Origin: Agarilytica sp045430285
GTDB lineage: Bacteria; Pseudomonadota; Gammaproteobacteria; Pseudomonadales; Cellvibrionaceae
Reading direction: 5' to 3'
DNA length: 64,000 nt
Assembly (NCBI GenBank): GCA_045430285.1
Contig: JAILXV010000002.1
Span: 248,001 to 312,000, forward strand
This document shows, in pieces, positions 8,705-18,182 of the stretch (position 1 is its first letter; the number at the start of each line of letters is the position of its first letter). Below the pieces are notes generated by a model. That model was not told where the DNA came from, searched no databases, and worked only from the letters and a program-made list of their open reading frames with translations. The position numbers were made by a program, and so were the translations under genes.

Positions 8705-9301
8705 ATGAATGTATTTTCAGACATACTGACATATATCACCCAAACCATCGGGCTACTGTATATCGGTGCCATTATTCTTCGGTTTTTTTTACAAGTTGCA
8801 CGCGCAGATTTTTACAACCCTTTTTCTCAAGCCATTGTTAAAATCACCAACCCCGCGCTTATCCCCATGCGACGTTTAATACCTGGTGTATTTGGCATCG
8901 ATTTAGCAGCCATTGTACTTGCACTCGCTCTACAATTTTTGGTGGGCGAACTAAATTACTTTATTATCACGCAAACGTTCTTTAATCCGCTTACGACCTT
9001 ATTGCTTGGCGTCCTCGGCACACTAAAGATGGCGACTTACCTTATTTTTATCGTTATCATTATTATGGTAATTTCTAGCTTCGTCGCGCCTTATTCTAAC
9101 AACCCGATTATTTTGCTTGCACGACAATTACTTGAGCCACTGATGCGACCTATTCATCGCATCATCCCCCCCATGGGCGGTTTGGATTTTTCTGTTTTAT
9201 TTATTGGTATGGGTAACGTTATCATCCAAAAAATATTGGATGCGGTAACCTTTTCGCTACTGACGCATCGTGATCAACTATTTCTGCTGATCGGATACTA
9301 A
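8705..9301 (+). CDS. yggT: YggT family integral membrane protein
   Basis: The 198-residue inner-membrane protein consists of two YggT repeats. Each has a hydrophobic helix pair and a conserved P-(M/I)-R-R-(L/I)-I-P type turn: LIPMRRLIPGVFGIDLA at about 57-73 and MRPIHRIIPPMGGLDFS at about 146-162. Membrane segments run at roughly 10-30, 68-88, 100-128 and 162-182. Its role is uncertain; homologues are linked to osmotic or K+ tolerance and to membrane protein organisation. It is 23 bases after proC and 8 before metX, so probably one operon. Confidence 0.9.
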   Translation: MNVFSDILTYITQTIGLLYIGAIILRFFLQVARADFYNPFSQAIVKITNPALIPMRRLIPGVFGIDLAAIVLALALQFLVGELNYFIITQTFFNPLTTLLLGVLGTLKMATYLIFIVIIIMVISSFVAPYSNNPIILLARQLLEPLMRPIHRIIPPMGGLDFSVLFIGMGNVIIQKILDAVTFSLLTHRDQLFLLIGY

Positions 9302-9309
9302 AAACGATA

Positions 9310-10455
9310 ATGCCCAACACCGACCCACATAATTCTATAGGTATCGTAAAACCAGAGACTTTTCTTTTTGAAGAAGGACTCACCCTGGCTTGCGGGCGAA
9401 CCCTGCCAAACTACGAACTTGTTGTGGAAACCTACGGCGAGCTTAACGCCAACAAATCAAATGCTGTACTTATCTGTCATGCGCTTTCCGGTCACCATCA
9501 CGCCGCTGGTCGCCACAGCGAAGACGACAAAAGACCTGGCTGGTGGGACGCTTATATCGGCCCCAACAAGCCCATCGATACGAATAAATTTTTTGTGGTG
9601 TCGCTCAATAACATTGGTGGCTGCCACGGCTCGACAGGCCCAACCTCAATAAACCCAGAAACAGGAAAGGCATACGGAGCCGACTTCCCGCCTTTGCGCG
9701 CACGAGACTGGGTACATAGCCAAGCGCAACTGGCAGACAGGCTCGGCATCCAACAGTGGGCCGTTATCATCGGGGCTAGTTTAGGCGGCATGCAGGCCAT
9801 GCGTTGGGCGCTCGAATATCCCGAACGCGTCAGACATTGCGTCGTCATTGCTTCAGCAATGAAGCTAACAGCGCAAAATATCGCCTTTAATGAAACTGCG
9901 CGCCAAGCCATCAAATCCGACCCACGTTTTTACGAAGGGCACTATTTAGAAAAAGGCACGCTCCCGAAAGACGGCCTATCCGTCGCACGCATGATCGGAC
10001 ACATCACGTATTTATCCGACGATGCCATGGGGAAAAAATTCGGTCGCGAGCTACGCTCCGGCAGTTTCCAACAAGGCATTGAAGACCCCGTAGAATTTCA
10101 AATTCAAAGCTATCTGCGCTACCAGGGTGAAAGTTTCTCAACCAGTTTCGATGCCAACACCTACATATTAATGACCCAGGCTCTGGATTATTTTGATCTC
10201 GCACGGGAATACAATCACGACCCCGTCGCGGCATTTAAAAATGCGCAGAGCAAATTTCTAGTCATTTCATTTACATCTGACTGGCGCTTTGCGCCTGAAC
10301 GATCAAAAGAAATTGTTAACGCGCTGATAAAAGCCGACAAAGACGTGTGCTATGCCGAGATTGATTCACCCCACGGACACGATGCGTTTTTAATTCCCGA
10401 GCAACCGCGCTACGAAAATCTTTTTTCGCGTTACATGGACAAAGTTGAGTTATAG
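9310..10455 (+). CDS. metX: Homoserine O-acyltransferase (MetX)
   Basis: MetX acylates homoserine in the first committed step of methionine synthesis. The alpha/beta-hydrolase triad is visible: nucleophile S157 in GASLGGMQ, D324 in FTSDWRF, and H357 in PHGHDAFL. NNIGGCHGSTGPTSINP near 100-116 is the family signature, and 381 residues is the normal length. Proteobacterial MetX enzymes linked to metW often use succinyl-CoA rather than acetyl-CoA. I cannot decide the acyl donor by eye, so the name is kept general. The stop is 4 bases before the metW start. Confidence 0.92.
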   Translation: MPNTDPHNSIGIVKPETFLFEEGLTLACGRTLPNYELVVETYGELNANKSNAVLICHALSGHHHAAGRHSEDDKRPGWWDAYIGPNKPIDTNKFFVVSLNNIGGCHGSTGPTSINPETGKAYGADFPPLRARDWVHSQAQLADRLGIQQWAVIIGASLGGMQAMRWALEYPERVRHCVVIASAMKLTAQNIAFNETARQAIKSDPRFYEGHYLEKGTLPKDGLSVARMIGHITYLSDDAMGKKFGRELRSGSFQQGIEDPVEFQIQSYLRYQGESFSTSFDANTYILMTQALDYFDLAREYNHDPVAAFKNAQSKFLVISFTSDWRFAPERSKEIVNALIKADKDVCYAEIDSPHGHDAFLIPEQPRYENLFSRYMDKVEL

Positions 10456-10459
10456 CCCC

Positions 10460-11065
10460 ATGAACCAGTCTGACTTGCGCATTGATCACAAAATTATTGA
10501 CCGTTGGGTTGCACCTAAAACCCGCATCCTCGATCTCGGCTGTGGTGACGGCACACTACTCAAGCACCTTGCAGACACAAAAGACGTGCACGGCTACGGC
10601 GTCGACATTAACGCTGAAAATATTATTCGCTGCGTTGAAAATGACGTGAATGTGATCGAGCAAAACATTGATGCTGGCTTGGCAAACTTTGATGATCAAA
10701 GTTTTGACACGGTTATCATGTCTCAAGCGATTCAAACCATGCAATATCCTGACAAAGCCTTAAAAGAAATGCTGCGAGTGGGAAAGCAATGCATCGTTAC
10801 CTTTCCCAATTTTGGCCATTGGCGTGCTCGCCTGCATTTATTTGTGAGTGGCCGTATGCCAGTGTCGGACATTCTGCCCTACGAATGGTACAACACACCC
10901 AACATTCACTTTTGTACCTTTCTTGATTTTGAAGTGTTGTGTAAAGCGCTCGGCATTAAGGTGCTTAACCGCGAAGTCGCTGCGTCGCGTTCTGTCGGCA
11001 CATTTTTTCAACATAGGCATCCCAACTTATTCGGCGAAACCGCCATTTATCGAGTATCGCTATAA
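10460..11065 (+). CDS. metW: MetW, methyltransferase-fold methionine biosynthesis protein
   Basis: MetW is a SAM-methyltransferase-fold protein encoded with metX and needed for full homoserine acylation in several proteobacteria. It starts with IIDRWVAPKTRILDLGCGDGTLLKHLAD, the motif I SAM loop, then YGVDINAENIIRCVENDVNVIEQNID and SQAIQTMQYPDKALKEMLRV. TFPNFGHWRAR and LPYEWYNTPNIHFCTFLDFE are MetW signatures. I chose the ATG at 10460 (201 residues), because MetW proteins begin within about ten residues of the D-x2-I-I motif; a TTG at 10445 would overlap metX. The stop overlaps the next gene by one base (TAATG). Confidence 0.9.
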   Translation: MNQSDLRIDHKIIDRWVAPKTRILDLGCGDGTLLKHLADTKDVHGYGVDINAENIIRCVENDVNVIEQNIDAGLANFDDQSFDTVIMSQAIQTMQYPDKALKEMLRVGKQCIVTFPNFGHWRARLHLFVSGRMPVSDILPYEWYNTPNIHFCTFLDFEVLCKALGIKVLNREVAASRSVGTFFQHRHPNLFGETAIYRVSL

Positions 11066-11532
11066 TGCGTCATATATTAATCGGAACATTCATTCTTGCC
11101 TTTTACTGCTTCAGTTCTCCTGCTTTTTCTCAAGTAAGTGCTCAAGCAGCAAAACCCTACGACACCACAACAGAGTTTGCGGAATACACGGTAAAGCACG
11201 TTGTTTTTAACAGCACCTTCGTATTACCCGAAATTGCCAAAATTTATAAACTTAAGCGCAGTAAATACGAATCCCTGCTTAATATTTCCATATACAAAAA
11301 AGGTGAAGTAGGCAGTATTCCCGCGACCATTTCCGGCACAGTTAAAAATCTAATGCAACAACAGAAAGTGTTGGATATAAAACAGATTGAAGAGCAAAAC
11401 GCCGTTTACTATTTATCCCCCGTTCGTGTTGCCAACGAAGAGCTACTGCATTTCGAACTTAATGTTCGCCCCAAAGGCAGCAAACAAGATTTAACGGTTA
11501 AATTTTCCCAAAAAGTCTACGCGGACGAATAA
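11065..11532 (+). CDS. Exported DUF4426 protein of the metXW operon
   Basis: The 155-residue protein has a clear signal peptide at 1-27 (hydrophobic ILIGTFILAFYCFSS, cleavage near AFSQVSA) and a small beta-rich periplasmic domain. It resembles the DUF4426 proteins that follow metW in Pseudomonas and relatives, for example the segment YTVKHVVFNSTFVLPEIAKIY. The function is unknown. Translational coupling to metW through TAATG suggests it is made together with the methionine enzymes, although an exported protein has no obvious place in that pathway. Confidence 0.75.
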   Translation: MRHILIGTFILAFYCFSSPAFSQVSAQAAKPYDTTTEFAEYTVKHVVFNSTFVLPEIAKIYKLKRSKYESLLNISIYKKGEVGSIPATISGTVKNLMQQQKVLDIKQIEEQNAVYYLSPVRVANEELLHFELNVRPKGSKQDLTVKFSQKVYADE

Positions 11533-11573
11533 ACAAGCCTACCAATCAACGAAACCCATACTCCGAGGTCCTC

Positions 11574-12176
11574 ATGCAAACCATCGTTTTAGCCAGTGGA
11601 AACCCAGGTAAACTGCGGGAGTTCCAAAGCTTATTGGGCAACCTTGGTTACGACATTCGGCCGCAATCTGAATTTGCTGTCGATAATGCAGAAGAAACAG
11701 GCCTGACATTCGTCGAAAATGCCATATTAAAAGCACGACACGCATGTAAACACACCGGCCATGCGGCCATTTCCGACGATTCGGGTATTGAAGTAGACGC
11801 ACTAAAAGGCGCCCCAGGTATTTATTCTGCGCGGTTTAGTGGCGAGGATGGGGACGATACTGCAAACAATGAAAAACTTTTGCGCGAGCTAGCCGGTATT
11901 CCTAACGAGCAGCGCACCGCTCGCTACCAGTGTGTACTGGTATATATGGCCCATGAATTTGACCCCACCCCCATCATTGCTCAAGGCAGCTGGGAGGGCA
12001 CCATCTTAGAAGCGCCCGTCGGAGAAAATGGCTTTGGCTATGACCCATTATTTTGGGTACCGACGCATAACTGCAGTAGCGCGCAACTCAGTAAAGATAC
12101 AAAAAACGGGATGAGCCATCGCGCTATTGCCATGAAAAAACTTATCGACCAAATATCGTGCTCAACGACGCCGTGA
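11574..12176 (+). CDS. rdgB: RdgB/HAM1 non-canonical purine NTP pyrophosphatase
   Basis: RdgB hydrolyses dITP, ITP and XTP to the monophosphates and keeps deaminated purines out of DNA and RNA. The N terminus VLASGNPGKLREFQSLL carries the substrate-binding SGN-x-GK motif. ETGLTFVENAILKARHA, AISDDSGIEVDALKGAPGIYSARFSG (metal-binding Asp), GENGFGYDPLFWVP and a C-terminal MSHRAIAMKKL complete the ITPase signature. At 200 residues it is full length. It is preceded by a GAGGTCCTC ribosome-binding region and followed by hemW, a conserved rdgB-hemW pairing. Confidence 0.93.
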   Translation: MQTIVLASGNPGKLREFQSLLGNLGYDIRPQSEFAVDNAEETGLTFVENAILKARHACKHTGHAAISDDSGIEVDALKGAPGIYSARFSGEDGDDTANNEKLLRELAGIPNEQRTARYQCVLVYMAHEFDPTPIIAQGSWEGTILEAPVGENGFGYDPLFWVPTHNCSSAQLSKDTKNGMSHRAIAMKKLIDQISCSTTP

Positions 12177-12214
12177 AAAATATGTTTTCATTAAATAGAG
12201 CGAAATTCGCTTAG

Positions 12215-13360
12215 ATGTCTCGGCTGACACTCCCGCCACTTTCCTTATACATTCATATCCCCTGGTGCGTTCGCAAATGCCCGTATTGCGATTTTAATTC
12301 GCACCAAAGTAAGAGCGCGCTCCCAATCGATGATTACGTAAAAGCGCTCGCCCAAGATTTAGAAAATGATCAAGGCCTCGCGCACGGCAGGAAACTAGAC
12401 AGCATATTTTTCGGCGGCGGCACCCCAAGCCTGTTCCCAGCAAGCGCCATAAAACAGATTATCGACTCTGCGAAATCCCTGATAGGCTTCGAGCGCGATA
12501 TTGAAATCACGCTCGAAGCCAACCCAGGAACAGTGGAGCACCACGACTTTTCAGAACTCCGCGCCACTGGCGTGAACCGACTTTCGCTCGGCATTCAAAG
12601 TTTTAGCCCTCAACACCTCAAGTCTTTGGGACGTATCCACTCGGATAAAGAAGCCACTGACGCCGTTGCGCGAGCGCAAGCAGGTGGGTTCGACAACATC
12701 AACATAGACCTGATGCATGGTTTACCCGACCAAACATTGGAACAGGCCCGCCAAGACCTGGAACACGCCTTTGCGCTGGCGCCTCAACATATCTCGTGGT
12801 ACCAACTCACCATCGAGCAAAACACAGAGTTTTTCTCCAGGCCGCCGACCTTACCCCAAGAAGATACCTTGATCGACATTATGGAAATGGGTTTGGAAGC
12901 GCTTACACATTCAGGCTACGAACAATATGAAGTGTCGGCCTTTGGTCGCCCAGACCGACAATCCCGACATAACCTCAATTATTGGCAATTCGGCGACTAT
13001 TTGGCCATTGGCGCCGGCGCACACGGCAAAATCACGTCACCCACAGATCCCTTGCCGTTTCGCTACCGCAAAACACGACAACCCAATGCCTATTTAGATA
13101 CGAATCGAGATTTCACTGCTCATCAAGCCCCCATTGCCCTCGACAATATCCCATTAGAATTTATGATGAATGCGCTACGGCTCAACGAAGGCGTTCCCGT
13201 ATCGCTGTTTGAGCAACGCGCAGGGTTGTCGGTATCAACTATCACGCCACAACTCTTAGCATTGCAGCGTGAGGGTTTATTAGAAGTGAATAATGACACG
13301 ATCATACCGACAGCAAACGGCCGGCTATTTCTCAATACGCTACTAGAACGTTTTGCATGA
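12215..13360 (+). CDS. hemW: HemW radical-SAM haem chaperone
   Basis: HemW is a radical SAM protein once annotated as oxygen-independent coproporphyrinogen oxidase and now regarded as a haem chaperone. The 4Fe-4S ligands are C18, C22 and C25 in PWCVRKCPYCDFN; the fourth, non-cluster Cys seen in HemN (CxxxCxxCxC) is absent, since Phe follows, as expected for HemW. Other signatures are SIFFGGGTPSLF, TLEANPGTVE, GVNRLSLGIQSF, NIDLMHGLPDQT and the C-terminal HemN_C domain. It has 381 residues. It follows rdgB closely. An ATG start at 12215 gives the usual short N terminus. Confidence 0.93.
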   Translation: MSRLTLPPLSLYIHIPWCVRKCPYCDFNSHQSKSALPIDDYVKALAQDLENDQGLAHGRKLDSIFFGGGTPSLFPASAIKQIIDSAKSLIGFERDIEITLEANPGTVEHHDFSELRATGVNRLSLGIQSFSPQHLKSLGRIHSDKEATDAVARAQAGGFDNINIDLMHGLPDQTLEQARQDLEHAFALAPQHISWYQLTIEQNTEFFSRPPTLPQEDTLIDIMEMGLEALTHSGYEQYEVSAFGRPDRQSRHNLNYWQFGDYLAIGAGAHGKITSPTDPLPFRYRKTRQPNAYLDTNRDFTAHQAPIALDNIPLEFMMNALRLNEGVPVSLFEQRAGLSVSTITPQLLALQREGLLEVNNDTIIPTANGRLFLNTLLERFA

Positions 13361-13479
13361 CACCCCCCGCCAACATTGTCTGTCCTAACATCCCGAAACA
13401 TGGGAACACCACCCAGTTAGCGGCCTCTTTAACTGCTACACTTTGTGTACGTAAAACACACCCAAAACCCTAGATACTG

Positions 13480-15813
13480 ATGGAAAAAACGCGCTTTAAT
13501 AACAATACGCTTGCCGAAAAAATCACCTACATTGTGATCGCCATCGGTTTCTTTGCTGTGATACTCAGTCTTTCAATAAGGCTCACGCTCATCAACCTGG
13601 AGAATCAGGCCGATCTCAAGCAACGTATCGATTCGTTTTCTCGCGTCATTACCACACCGCTGATCCAAGCGCTGGATCAGCCTGAGCACACCGAACTTTA
13701 TGCATTGCTTGAACGTCTGATCAAAACAGAAAATCTCAGTCATATTACACTCACGCTCAATAGCGGTAGCGCAATTGAGCAACACGAATTTAGTAGCAAC
13801 AACCCGCGTACGTTTTATTGGTCAAATGAATTTATTGAAACCTATCGCTACCCTCATATGTCGGGCATTGCAGAAATGGAAGTCAGCATCAGCGAGCCTT
13901 TTTTTTCTAAACGTACCGTCCAAAAAATTGGCGCTCATCTTTTACTCGAGACCATCACTATTTTTATTCTCGGCGCGCTAATATTATGCTCGTTGCGTAA
14001 TTACGTTATTAGCCATATCTCTACGATTGCCAATTATCTCGCCAGCCGAAAAAGTGCCAACCTTGATGAACCATTAATACTTGATCGTATACGCCCAGAA
14101 AACGCCACACCAGATGAATTCGACCGCGTAGTAAACTCCATCGAAACCATGCGATTAACGCTGATTCGCGATATAGAACAAAAACGCGCTATCGAGCTTG
14201 CGCTGCTGGAAGAAAAAGAACAGAAACTTGAGACACGCCGCCTTATAGATGAGGCGAAAGCTGCTAACCGCGCAAAAAGTGAATTTATCGCCACCATGAG
14301 TCACGAAATCCGCACCCCACTTAATGGGGTTGTCGGCATGGTGGAAATGCTACGCGATACCCCGCTTAACAGTAATCAAAAACACTATCTCGACGTTCTT
14401 TACCGCTCTGGCGAATCGCTACTCGAAATTATTAATGACATTCTCGATTATTCAAAAATTGAATCCGGCAGAATGCTGCTTGAGAAAATCAACTTCGACC
14501 TAGAAGAACTCATCGAAAATAGTTTTAAATTGTTCAGTGCTGTAGCAGGAAAACGTGATATAGAACTGATCAGTAACGTTGCACCCGATACACCCACACT
14601 GCTGATCGGAGACCCAACGCGCCTAAGACAAATCATCGTCAACCTGGTCGGCAACGCCTTTAAATTCACTTCAGAAGGTCACGTTGTATTAAAAGTTAAC
14701 ACAGAAACAGATCAGAACAATCGCAACGTTAAATTACTATTCTCTATTTCCGACAGCGGCATAGGTATTTCAGAAGCCGACCAAGCACAACTGTTTGAAG
14801 CCTTTCGTCAGGCAGATACGTCGACAACACGGAAATTTGGCGGCAGTGGTTTGGGCCTTGCCATATGCAAACAATTAGCAGAGTTGATGGGCGGCGAAAT
14901 TGGCATCGAGAGCGAAGAAGGCGATGGTTCTACATTTTGGTTTACCTCCTGCTTTACTGTAGACGAGGAAGCCATATTTTCTGACCCGCCAAGCTGCAGC
15001 CTTTCCCTCTCCAACAAACACTTACTTAGCATCAACCTCAGCGACATTATGCTTAAGGGAATGCGGCAGCATACGCCTAATTGGAACTTACAATTAAACG
15101 CTATCGACGCCAGTGAAAAGTCCGTCATTGAACGTATAAAAATGGAAAAGGATATTTACAATTTTATTCTGATCGACCATCACCCTGCCGTGCATGATGG
15201 GTTTGCGATCGCGACACAGATTCGCAAGTTAAAGCCGTATCAAACCACCCCAATATTAATGCTCACCAACCAACAGGCTTCGTCGTTTTCTCAATCGCAG
15301 CTATTTTCCGTCACGTCTATAATACCGCGCCCAATTGCTGTTCAAAGCCTGAAAAACATATTAATATCTCAGGGATACGGCACACAGCTGAATCCACTGA
15401 TGCCATTATCATCTGACAAACCGAATCATTCCGAATTGAAAGTTTTAGTTGCTGAAGACAACCCCGTAAACCGAATGGTCATCGAAGGCTTGCTAAGCAA
15501 ATTCGAGATCAAGCCCGACTTTGCCGAAAATGGCGTTGAAGCCGTGGATAGTTTTTTTGAAAACGACAAGGATTACGATCTTATCCTTATGGATTGTGAA
15601 ATGCCCGAAATGGATGGCTTTGACGCAACCAAGAAAATTCGCGAAGAAGAAGAAAATCGCGCACTTACTTCCACACCCATTATCGCGCTCACCGCACATG
15701 TTGAAGCCGCTCACCGCCAACGAGTATTTGACTGCGGAATGAATCACTTCCTAAGTAAGCCGGTCACCATAGAAAAGTTAAACGAGGCGCTCACGTCCGT
15801 CGGGCTTGGTTAA
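13480..15813 (+). CDS. Membrane hybrid sensor histidine kinase
   Basis: The protein has 777 residues. A first membrane helix (about 14-36) and a second (about 155-172) bracket a periplasmic sensor of about 115 residues. A HAMP-like stretch and coiled coil (about 175-265) lead to a HisKA domain with H275 in ATMSHEIRTPLNG. The ATPase domain has FKFTSEGHV, SDSGIGIS and GGSGLGLAICKQL. A degenerate receiver (about 520-640) lacks the N-terminal acidic pair. A complete C-terminal receiver (about 652-777) has VLVAEDN and a phospho-acceptor near D705 in LILMDCEMPEMDGFD. No partner regulator or Hpt protein is adjacent. BarA/GacS-like overall, but the signal is unknown. It follows hemW by 119 bases. Confidence 0.85.
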   Translation: MEKTRFNNNTLAEKITYIVIAIGFFAVILSLSIRLTLINLENQADLKQRIDSFSRVITTPLIQALDQPEHTELYALLERLIKTENLSHITLTLNSGSAIEQHEFSSNNPRTFYWSNEFIETYRYPHMSGIAEMEVSISEPFFSKRTVQKIGAHLLLETITIFILGALILCSLRNYVISHISTIANYLASRKSANLDEPLILDRIRPENATPDEFDRVVNSIETMRLTLIRDIEQKRAIELALLEEKEQKLETRRLIDEAKAANRAKSEFIATMSHEIRTPLNGVVGMVEMLRDTPLNSNQKHYLDVLYRSGESLLEIINDILDYSKIESGRMLLEKINFDLEELIENSFKLFSAVAGKRDIELISNVAPDTPTLLIGDPTRLRQIIVNLVGNAFKFTSEGHVVLKVNTETDQNNRNVKLLFSISDSGIGISEADQAQLFEAFRQADTSTTRKFGGSGLGLAICKQLAELMGGEIGIESEEGDGSTFWFTSCFTVDEEAIFSDPPSCSLSLSNKHLLSINLSDIMLKGMRQHTPNWNLQLNAIDASEKSVIERIKMEKDIYNFILIDHHPAVHDGFAIATQIRKLKPYQTTPILMLTNQQASSFSQSQLFSVTSIIPRPIAVQSLKNILISQGYGTQLNPLMPLSSDKPNHSELKVLVAEDNPVNRMVIEGLLSKFEIKPDFAENGVEAVDSFFENDKDYDLILMDCEMPEMDGFDATKKIREEEENRALTSTPIIALTAHVEAAHRQRVFDCGMNHFLSKPVTIEKLNEALTSVGLG

Positions 15814-15861
15814 GTCAACAAGCCCAAAATACAAGAAAGAAATATTGCGTTTATACAAACG

Positions 15862-16866
15862 CTAAGCCTCTAGCGGTGCTTCGCCTTCACCAGGATCAAG
15901 CTCACGATAAAAATTTATCATTTCGTTTGTCACAAGCAGCGACACTTCCTTTTCTAGGCCATGCCCCATATCTTTAAGTAAAACCAAACGACTGTCCGGA
16001 ATTAATTCCGCTATATGCCTCGCGTGAGGCGGCAAGCAAATCGGGTCCTGCTCGCCATTAACCACCATAGAAGGCACTGTAATACGCTTTAGTGCCTCAG
16101 TATTATCACCATTTCTTAATACCGCCAAAAGCTGACGGGTAACACCTTCAGGACAAAAACTCCGGTCGTACATATATCCAAACCGTTCGCGCTGTATCTC
16201 ATCCGGAACGGTAAACGTGCGGCTCCCCACTTTGCTCGCTAACAGCATGTAATAATCAATATATTCTTGTCTGGTAGCCCGCGCACCAGGGCCATTCAAA
16301 AGTAGCTTAATAAGTGATTTTTCCGCTGACGGCAAAGAGGGGTCTCCGGAAGTCGACATAATTGAGACCATTGAAGCGGTGCGACCAGGATATTTTTCTG
16401 CGATCAAATGCGCAATCAATCCACCCATCGAAACACCCGCGATATGCGCATCCGAAATATCCAAATGATCCATCAGCCCAATGACATCCCCAGCCATATC
16501 ACTCAAGGTGTAAGGCGACTTAACACTAAAGCCAAGTGACATTCTAAGAAACTGTATCTGCTTAATTGGAGTAGACACGTGCGTAAACTTGGATGAGAGG
16601 CCTACATCCCTATTGTCAAACAATATGACCCTATAGCCACCCAGAATTAACGAATTAACAAAATCGTTACTCCACCCCGCTAACTGCTGGCCAAACCCAG
16701 CCACCAGAATAATCGCCTTGTCTGTGGGGCTACCCAAATCCAAATACGCGAGTGTTACTTCGCCAACGTTAGCATATTGAATAACCTGATCTTGAATACA
16801 TACCCGATCACGCACATCGGCATCCTCCTCGAGGAACTGCTGCTTTTTTGCTGTCATTATCGTCAT
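15862..16866 (-). CDS. Alpha/beta hydrolase
   Basis: A soluble alpha/beta-hydrolase of about 335 residues with the nucleophile elbow GVSMGG (Ser near position 146), an oxyanion loop in LVAGFGQQLAGW, an acid in NGEQDPICLP and a catalytic His in DMGHGLE. VILFDNRDVGLSSKF resembles the DNRD/G-S signature of aclacinomycin-methylesterase-like and related small-molecule hydrolases. The substrate cannot be told. I chose the ATG at 16866; a GTG at 16875 is an alternative. The gene is convergent with the hybrid kinase, with a small hairpin (GCGTTT, 4-base loop, AAACGC) at 15847-15862 over its stop codon. Confidence 0.75.
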   Translation of the reverse strand: MTIMTAKKQQFLEEDADVRDRVCIQDQVIQYANVGEVTLAYLDLGSPTDKAIILVAGFGQQLAGWSNDFVNSLILGGYRVILFDNRDVGLSSKFTHVSTPIKQIQFLRMSLGFSVKSPYTLSDMAGDVIGLMDHLDISDAHIAGVSMGGLIAHLIAEKYPGRTASMVSIMSTSGDPSLPSAEKSLIKLLLNGPGARATRQEYIDYYMLLASKVGSRTFTVPDEIQRERFGYMYDRSFCPEGVTRQLLAVLRNGDNTEALKRITVPSMVVNGEQDPICLPPHARHIAELIPDSRLVLLKDMGHGLEKEVSLLVTNEMINFYRELDPGEGEAPLEA

Positions 16867-17047
16867 AGATTTCACTTTCTCAGGGCAAATTCAACAAGTG
16901 TTGTAACGTGGTATTACCTCATGGTATCCCTTTCATTTACACAGCACTATCATGCCAAGGTCTATAGCCGCGCCTAAACGGCCTTAAAAAATCGTTTCGA
17001 TCGTATTAAATATTTCAGTAGTATTTATTATGGCTAAGTTTTATTGA

Positions 17048-17995
17048 TTACACCGATTTTAGTACAGGAAGTTTTTTTGCCCACGTACCGCGACTCGTCT
17101 CATCTGAACGCTGTAAAGCTGCTTTTATAAACTCGATAAAAAGGCGCGTACGCAGCGGCATATGAGCCCTGCCGGGGTAAACTAAATAAATACCAGTATC
17201 AGAAGAAGAAAACGTCGGGGCAATGAGCGCTAACTGCTTGTTCCTCAAGGCTTCTTCCGCAATAAAGTGCGGCAGCTGAGTAATACCAGCCCCTTTTACA
17301 CAAAGAGATAACAGCGCTTCGCCATCATTTACAACATGTGAGACCGGTGGCTTAAGCACCTCCAAACCCGTGCGGGTTTTTAACCTAAACGTCATAAGCT
17401 TACCGCTATGTTTAAAGCGGTAATGCACCCATGGGTAATCCACTATATTTTCTTTGGTAATACGCCCGCAATTCTTTTTAATCAACGCTGGGGAAGCGCA
17501 CGTTACCATGTCGATACAACTTAACTGCTGCGCAACAAAACCGCTGTCTTTAACAGATCCTGTGCGTATTGCTAAATCAAATTTGTCTTTTACTAGATCA
17601 ACGTGATCATCATCCAATACCAGCTCAACAGCAATATCTGGATATAAGGTTGAAAATTTTGGCAGCAGCTCAACAACTCGACGCCTCCCGTATGATACTG
17701 GAGCACTCACTTTCAACTCACCTACAGGTTGCTGGCTCTCATCACGCAAATTTTCTTCACAAGCAGAAAGTTGATTCAATATATTTTGGGAATCTTGATA
17801 ATAATCTTCTCCTGCTACCGTTAGCATTAATTGACGGGTAGTTCGATGAAAAAGACGAACACCTAGGGACTTCTCCAAACGATCAATCGCCTTGCTCACC
17901 GTAGAAGGATTCGCATTGAGTGATTTTGCTGCTTCAGCAAAACTCCCCTGCTTCACCACCGCCGCATATATCTCTAAGGCTTTAAATTTATCCAT
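17048..17995 (-). CDS. LysR-family transcriptional regulator
   Basis: The 315-residue protein is a typical LysR regulator: an N-terminal winged helix (FKALEIYAAVVKQGSFAEAAKSL, then STVSKAIDRLEKSLGVRLFHRTTR), a linker helix, and a type 2 periplasmic-binding-like effector domain from about residue 90. It belongs to the large CrgA/DmlR-like subgroup. I chose the ATG at 17995 because GGAGTG lies about 8 bases upstream; a GTG at 18016 would add seven residues. It is divergent from the tandem-thioredoxin gene, with a perfect inverted repeat between them (18054-18074), so that gene is its most likely target. The effector is unknown. Confidence 0.88.
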   Translation of the reverse strand: MDKFKALEIYAAVVKQGSFAEAAKSLNANPSTVSKAIDRLEKSLGVRLFHRTTRQLMLTVAGEDYYQDSQNILNQLSACEENLRDESQQPVGELKVSAPVSYGRRRVVELLPKFSTLYPDIAVELVLDDDHVDLVKDKFDLAIRTGSVKDSGFVAQQLSCIDMVTCASPALIKKNCGRITKENIVDYPWVHYRFKHSGKLMTFRLKTRTGLEVLKPPVSHVVNDGEALLSLCVKGAGITQLPHFIAEEALRNKQLALIAPTFSSSDTGIYLVYPGRAHMPLRTRLFIEFIKAALQRSDETSRGTWAKKLPVLKSV

Positions 17996-18053
17996 CTCAG
18001 ACACTCCAAAACGCACTCACCTTTTTGATGACTAGATTTTCACCCAGTTAATA

Positions 18054-18074
18054 TCACTTAACCACTATAAGTGA
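18054..18074. promoter_or_regulatory. Candidate LysR operator, perfect 7-7-7 inverted repeat
   Basis: TCACTTA, seven bases, then TAAGTGA forms a perfect dyad in the 187-base gap between the LysR gene and the divergent thioredoxin-like gene. The layout fits the T-N11-A style of LysR recognition sites. A TATAAT at 18130-18135 would serve the rightward gene, which puts the dyad centre near -78. The rest of the gap is very AT-rich. Confidence 0.5.
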
Positions 18075-18182
18075 ATATAATTCATTATTAATATTAATTT
18101 ACATTATTTTATTTCACTTCGTATTTTTCTATAATCACGGTTCCAGCATTACTTCGTACGACTTAACAATCAGGGAATCCAC

